Source of the DNA: Burkholderia sp. E7m39
Lineage (GTDB): Bacteria; Pseudomonadota; Gammaproteobacteria; Burkholderiales; Burkholderiaceae
NCBI GenBank assembly: GCA_001319865.1
Contig: BBSL01000460.1
Span: 1 to 32,786, forward strand
Reading direction: 5' to 3'
DNA length: 32,786 nt
The position numbers and the translations under genes are program-made. The notes below the pieces were generated by a model. It was not told the origin of the DNA and did no database searches. It saw nothing but the letters and a program-made list of their open reading frames with translations. Shown here piece after piece: positions 29,964-32,786 of the stretch; positions within the stretch are counted from its first letter, which is position 1; every line of letters starts with the position of its first letter.

Positions 29964-30923
29964 CTAGCGCTCGGGCGACACGGCGCGGCCCGCTGCATGT
30001 CGATCCACGCCGGACGCGCGCACGTCCTGTGCGACACGAACCGGTATCTCCTTGTGGATTGCGTGTTCGCGGCGCGTATCGCGCGCGAGCACGCGTATCG
30101 TCCACGTCGCAAGCACGAACGGCGCGCTCAGCGCGGGCACGCCGTACATCGACGCGGCCTGCTGCAGCGCGACCGCGATGCCCACGCCCATCAGCGCCGC
30201 CAGCGCGCCGCAATCGGCAAGCGCCAGCGCGGCGAGCGCACCATTGAATCCTAGCAGGCCCGCGTCGAGCGCTGCGTAATCGGCGCAAACGAGCCAGAGT
30301 GAGGACGTCGCGAGCGCTGCGCCCGCGAGCGCGAACAGCGCCGAGCGCCGCGACGACCACGCGATGCCGCCCAGTATCAGCGCGCCCGCCAGCGCGCCGC
30401 CTGCAAACGAGGTCTGCGCGAGGCCCGCGAACATGCCGCGCATCAGCGCGAGCCACGCGAACGTGTCGGTCGTGGCGGCATGGGCAGACGCCGGATGGAC
30501 GAGTGGCAGCCATGTCCAGGTCGCGAGCAGGCAGGGGCTCGAATAGACGCCCAGACCGTACGAACGGAGCAGCCGCGCCCACGGACCGAGCAGCCACGCG
30601 ACGGCCGTCGCGGCGAGTATTGCGACGCCGATGGCAGTGCTGTCGTCGGCGATGAAGGTGAATGCGGCGAGCGACGCCAGCGCGCCGTTGAAGCCGTGCA
30701 ATCCGTCGCGCGTATCGACGGCATCATAGCCGCGCAACAGCGCACCGATGTTCGCTGCAATCGCGCCCGTCAGCGCCGCGCACGCGAGGCGCGGGTCGCA
30801 GACGAGCCACGCGGCGAGGATGCATGCGCCCGTCGCCGCGCTGGGTTGCCGGACGATCTGGCCGAAGCTGCGCAGCAGCGTGCGAAGCGCATCGAGCGGT
30901 TCTTGATGGGGCGAGGAGGACAT
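29964..30923 (-). CDS. Urea transporter (UT family)
   Basis: This 319-residue inner-membrane channel-like protein shows the two-fold repeat of the urea transporter family (PF03253). GLHGFNGALASLAAFTF (first repeat) matches GLLGFNGALAALALADCG (second), and the segments SSPCLLATWTWLPL and SAPFVLATWTIRVL also correspond. About ten hydrophobic helices are present. The C-terminal about 35 residues are hydrophilic and Arg-rich. I placed the start at ATG 30923 (MSSSPHQEPLD), although the ribosome site is poor; the next upstream ATG (30974) is less likely. No urease or amidase gene is in the window, so urea use would depend on genes elsewhere. Confidence 0.86.
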   Translation of the reverse strand: MSSSPHQEPLDALRTLLRSFGQIVRQPSAATGACILAAWLVCDPRLACAALTGAIAANIGALLRGYDAVDTRDGLHGFNGALASLAAFTFIADDSTAIGVAILAATAVAWLLGPWARLLRSYGLGVYSSPCLLATWTWLPLVHPASAHAATTDTFAWLALMRGMFAGLAQTSFAGGALAGALILGGIAWSSRRSALFALAGAALATSSLWLVCADYAALDAGLLGFNGALAALALADCGALAALMGVGIAVALQQAASMYGVPALSAPFVLATWTIRVLARDTRREHAIHKEIPVRVAQDVRASGVDRHAAGRAVSPER

Positions 30924-31313
30924 CGCAAGGTATCGGTTCAGCTGACGCGGTGAACGCGCGAGCGGGCCGCGCAACGTGGAATGCGCGCGGCCGGTGCGGT
31001 TTCGAAGCGGACGTATCGCGAGCTTAGGGCAGGCGCACCCCGAACGGCATGCGCGTGCGCTGATAGCGGCTATTTGCGGCGCGGCGGTGGCTGCCGTTGT
31101 GGCGATAAGCTGTGGCTACAGCGCGGCCTCCGGCGGCGCTTTGCCCCATGTCGAAACGACAAAGCCGGCAAAATAGACGCGTCGCGATACGATCGCAAGC
31201 CCGTCGCTGGCCGCGCAACCGGTCGCGCTACGATGTGGTCCAGCATTTGCACGGACAGGTGTCGGCGTGCCAGTCCACGCGTTTCGCAAATATCACACGA
31301 AGGAGACGGATTC
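30924..31313. other. Divergent intergenic region, no gene seen
   Basis: About 390 bases separate the divergent urea-transporter and DUF1089 genes. I see no convincing coding sequence, repeat or strong promoter pair. It must hold the promoters for both genes. The start of the DUF1089 gene has its own ribosome site at the right edge. Confidence 0.5.
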
Positions 31314-31868
31314 ATGCGTGAAATCCGATGGACCCCGCAAGAAGGCGAAGGCGTCGAGCATCTCGCGTTCGACGCGCGCGACGACGGCTTTTACGCCGAA
31401 AGCGTGCTGGTCGGCGAACGCGAGGGGCGGGCATATGGCCTCGCGTACCGCGTCAAATGCGACCGGCAGTGGCGCACCGTGCACGCGTGGCTGAAGGTGA
31501 TGGGCGGCCCGGAACTGGATCTGCATGGCGACGGCGAAGGCAACTGGCGCGATGGTCACGGGCTCGTGCTCACGTCGCTCGCCGGCTGCATCGATATCGA
31601 CATTGCCGCGACGCCTTATACGAACACGCTGCCCATCCGTCGCCTGCAACTGGCGAAGGGCGCGCGCGAACCGATCGGCGTCGTCTTCATCTCGACGCCC
31701 GATTTGCAGGTTTCGCGCGTCGAGCAGGCGTACACGTGTATCGAGCCGGACATCGAGTATCGCTACGAAGGCATCGATACGGGCTTTGCCGCCGAGTTGA
31801 AGGTCGACGGCGACGGACTGGTCATCGACTATCCGACGATGTTCACACGCACGTTGCCGCTCATCTGA
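31314..31868 (+). CDS. Putative glycolipid-binding protein (DUF1089)
   Basis: This 184-residue soluble protein belongs to the PF06475 (putative glycolipid-binding) family. It opens IRWTPQEGEGVEHLAFDARD and has AYGLAYRVKCDRQWRTVHAW, followed by GCIDIDIAATPYTNTLPIRR and QAYTCIEPDIEYRYEGID, the conserved core of the family. No signal peptide is present. AAGGAG lies 8 bases before the ATG at 31314, and the open frame upstream lacks any ribosome site. The biological role is not established. It is divergent from the urea transporter and convergent with the acetyltransferase gene. Confidence 0.85.
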   Translation: MREIRWTPQEGEGVEHLAFDARDDGFYAESVLVGEREGRAYGLAYRVKCDRQWRTVHAWLKVMGGPELDLHGDGEGNWRDGHGLVLTSLAGCIDIDIAATPYTNTLPIRRLQLAKGAREPIGVVFISTPDLQVSRVEQAYTCIEPDIEYRYEGIDTGFAAELKVDGDGLVIDYPTMFTRTLPLI

Positions 31869-31922
31869 AACGACGCGTCGCGACGGCGCCTGTTCGTCGC
31901 TCAGTTGCCGTTCAGTTGCCGC

Positions 31923-32486
31923 TCATTCGCGAGCGTTCGCCGCGGCCGGCAACACTTCGCTGCCTGCGCCTAGCGCGCGCTGCATCACCGTCGAATCGAG
32001 CCAGCGGCCGTGCTTGAAGCCGACTGCCTTGAGCGTGCCGACCAGTTCGAATCCCGCCTGACGATGCAGCGACAGCGAGCCGCCACGCCCGCCGTCCGCG
32101 ATCACGGCGATCATCTGACGCCACGGCCCCTGTTCGCAGCGTTCGATCAGCGCCGCGAGCAGCGCGCGGCCGACGCCGCGTCCACGGCATGCATCGTCGA
32201 TGTAGATCGAGTCCTCGATCGTGTAGCGATACGCGACGCGTGGCCGGTACAGCGTTGCATAGGCATACCCGGCAACCTTGCCGTCGACTTCCGCGACGAT
32301 ATACGGCAGGCCGTGCGACAGCACGGCGGCGCGGCGCTTCTTCAGTTCGTCGGCGCAAGGCGGCGTCTCTTCGAACGAAGCGACGCCCGTCAGCACGTGA
32401 TGCGCGTAGATGGCCTGGATGGCGGCGAAGTCGTGGTCGGTGGCGTCGCGGATGACGGGCGCGGCGGCCGGGGAGGTCTCGCTCAT
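31923..32486 (-). CDS. GNAT N-acetyltransferase (phosphinothricin acetyltransferase-like)
   Basis: This 187-residue cytoplasmic acetyltransferase is of the Bar/Pat/MddA type. It shows IRDATDHDFAAIQAIYAHHV, GVASFEETPP and the acetyl-CoA motif RGRGVGRALLAALIERC (R/Q-x-x-G-x-G/A), followed by MIAVIADGG and SLSLHRQAGFELVGTLKAVG. The last motif is typical of the phosphinothricin/methionine-sulfone acetyltransferase group. The ATG at 32486 is chosen because the conserved domain begins there, although the ribosome site is weak. A longer frame to 32750 has no family match. True substrates are often methionine derivatives. Confidence 0.88.
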   Translation of the reverse strand: MSETSPAAAPVIRDATDHDFAAIQAIYAHHVLTGVASFEETPPCADELKKRRAAVLSHGLPYIVAEVDGKVAGYAYATLYRPRVAYRYTIEDSIYIDDACRGRGVGRALLAALIERCEQGPWRQMIAVIADGGRGGSLSLHRQAGFELVGTLKAVGFKHGRWLDSTVMQRALGAGSEVLPAAANARE

Positions 32487-32786
32487 TGTGTCGGCGTGCG
32501 GTATCGAAGCTGGAAACCTCTCACTATGCCTGCGGCGCGCGCGGAAATGAAGCCGGTCAAAAATGGCGGCGCGCGCAACGGTAAGCGTTTTAGGCGCCTG
32601 GTGGCATCCGTTTGCGGGCGTCGTTGCGGGGCTCGCACTCGCGCGACCAGCCGAGCGCAGGCCGCAGACGGATCGGTACAATCCGACCGAATGTCGCCGA
32701 ACGCGCGGCAATGCGGGACTGGCCCGCATCGAGCGCCGCGCGCCCCGCATGCGTTTTCCATGCGTCGCCTGATTGCAGGAGCCACC
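32487..32786. other. Right-edge region; ribosome site for a gene beyond the window
   Basis: These 300 bases contain no convincing gene. TACAAT at 32677-32682 is -10-like but without a good -35. The final bases (CAGGAGCCACC) look like a ribosome-binding site, so a plus-strand gene may start just outside the window. Confidence 0.4.

Noticed and set aside
31902..31924. Tandem 11-base repeat CAGTTGCCG in the 3' region between convergent genes
   Set aside because: It has only two copies, is short and overlaps a stop codon. No function is suggested.
32563..32772. Small plus-strand open frame at the right edge
   Set aside because: It has no ribosome site, an Arg/Ala-rich composition and no recognisable motif. 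The real next gene probably begins beyond 32786.

Overview
The window is high-GC, densely coded DNA of a betaproteobacterium, most likely a Burkholderiaceae member (Paraburkholderia or Caballeronia type). The reasons are the DUF4148 secreted protein, the strong GC third-position bias, the many small periplasmic proteins, and the mix of polar amino-acid ABC transporters, HutC-type GntR regulators and a short-type cydAB (cio) operon. I see no tRNA, rRNA, CRISPR array, insertion sequence or phage gene. It looks like a stretch of replicon rich in nutrient-uptake and catabolic genes.

Layout. 31-1752: quinone-dependent pyruvate dehydrogenase (poxB). 2128-2885: two convergent small secreted proteins that share a C-terminal CN[V/I]YFG[N/S] tail. 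2886-3747: a long regulatory region with adjacent perfect inverted repeats, a 22-bp tandem repeat and a promoter/operator. 3748-9483: catabolic locus 1, with solute-binding protein, two permeases, ATPase, a histidine-ammonia-lyase-fold enzyme whose MIO-forming triad is deleted, and a HutC-type regulator. 9532-10110: periplasmic protein of unknown function. 10141-16860: catabolic locus 2, with a HutC-type regulator, ATPase, two permeases and a solute-binding protein on the minus strand, divergent from a 2-oxoglutarate/Fe(II) oxygenase and an FAD-linked 2-hydroxyacid dehydrogenase on the plus strand. 16922-20320: a large fusion of GMC oxidoreductase and alpha/beta hydrolase. 20638-21450: divergent sigma-70-like protein. 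21842-25221: hybrid histidine kinase, small membrane protein, and a convergent LuxR-type response regulator. 25915-28471: short-type cytochrome bd oxidase cydAB plus a 53-residue DUF2474-like subunit, with an FNR/Anr box upstream. 28896-29900: class II aldolase and 4-OT-like tautomerase. 29964-30923: urea transporter. 31314-31868: putative glycolipid-binding (DUF1089) protein. 31923-32486: GNAT acetyltransferase.

The two catabolic loci are arranged head-on around their GntR genes, and each pairs a type-3 amino-acid importer with enzymes. Near-identical TATATAC-type palindromes overlap the predicted -10 elements at 3685-3694, 14208-14219 and 14329-14340. This suggests repression by the two HutC-type regulators until the imported compound is present. 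The most striking gene is the lyase at 7086-8690. It keeps the histidine ammonia-lyase core but goes directly from GSVG to YLSH, with no Ala-Ser-Gly. Loss of MIO is what is known for ergothionase, which eliminates trimethylamine from ergothioneine, so locus 1 may import and degrade ergothioneine or a related trimethylated betaine. That substrate assignment is inference.
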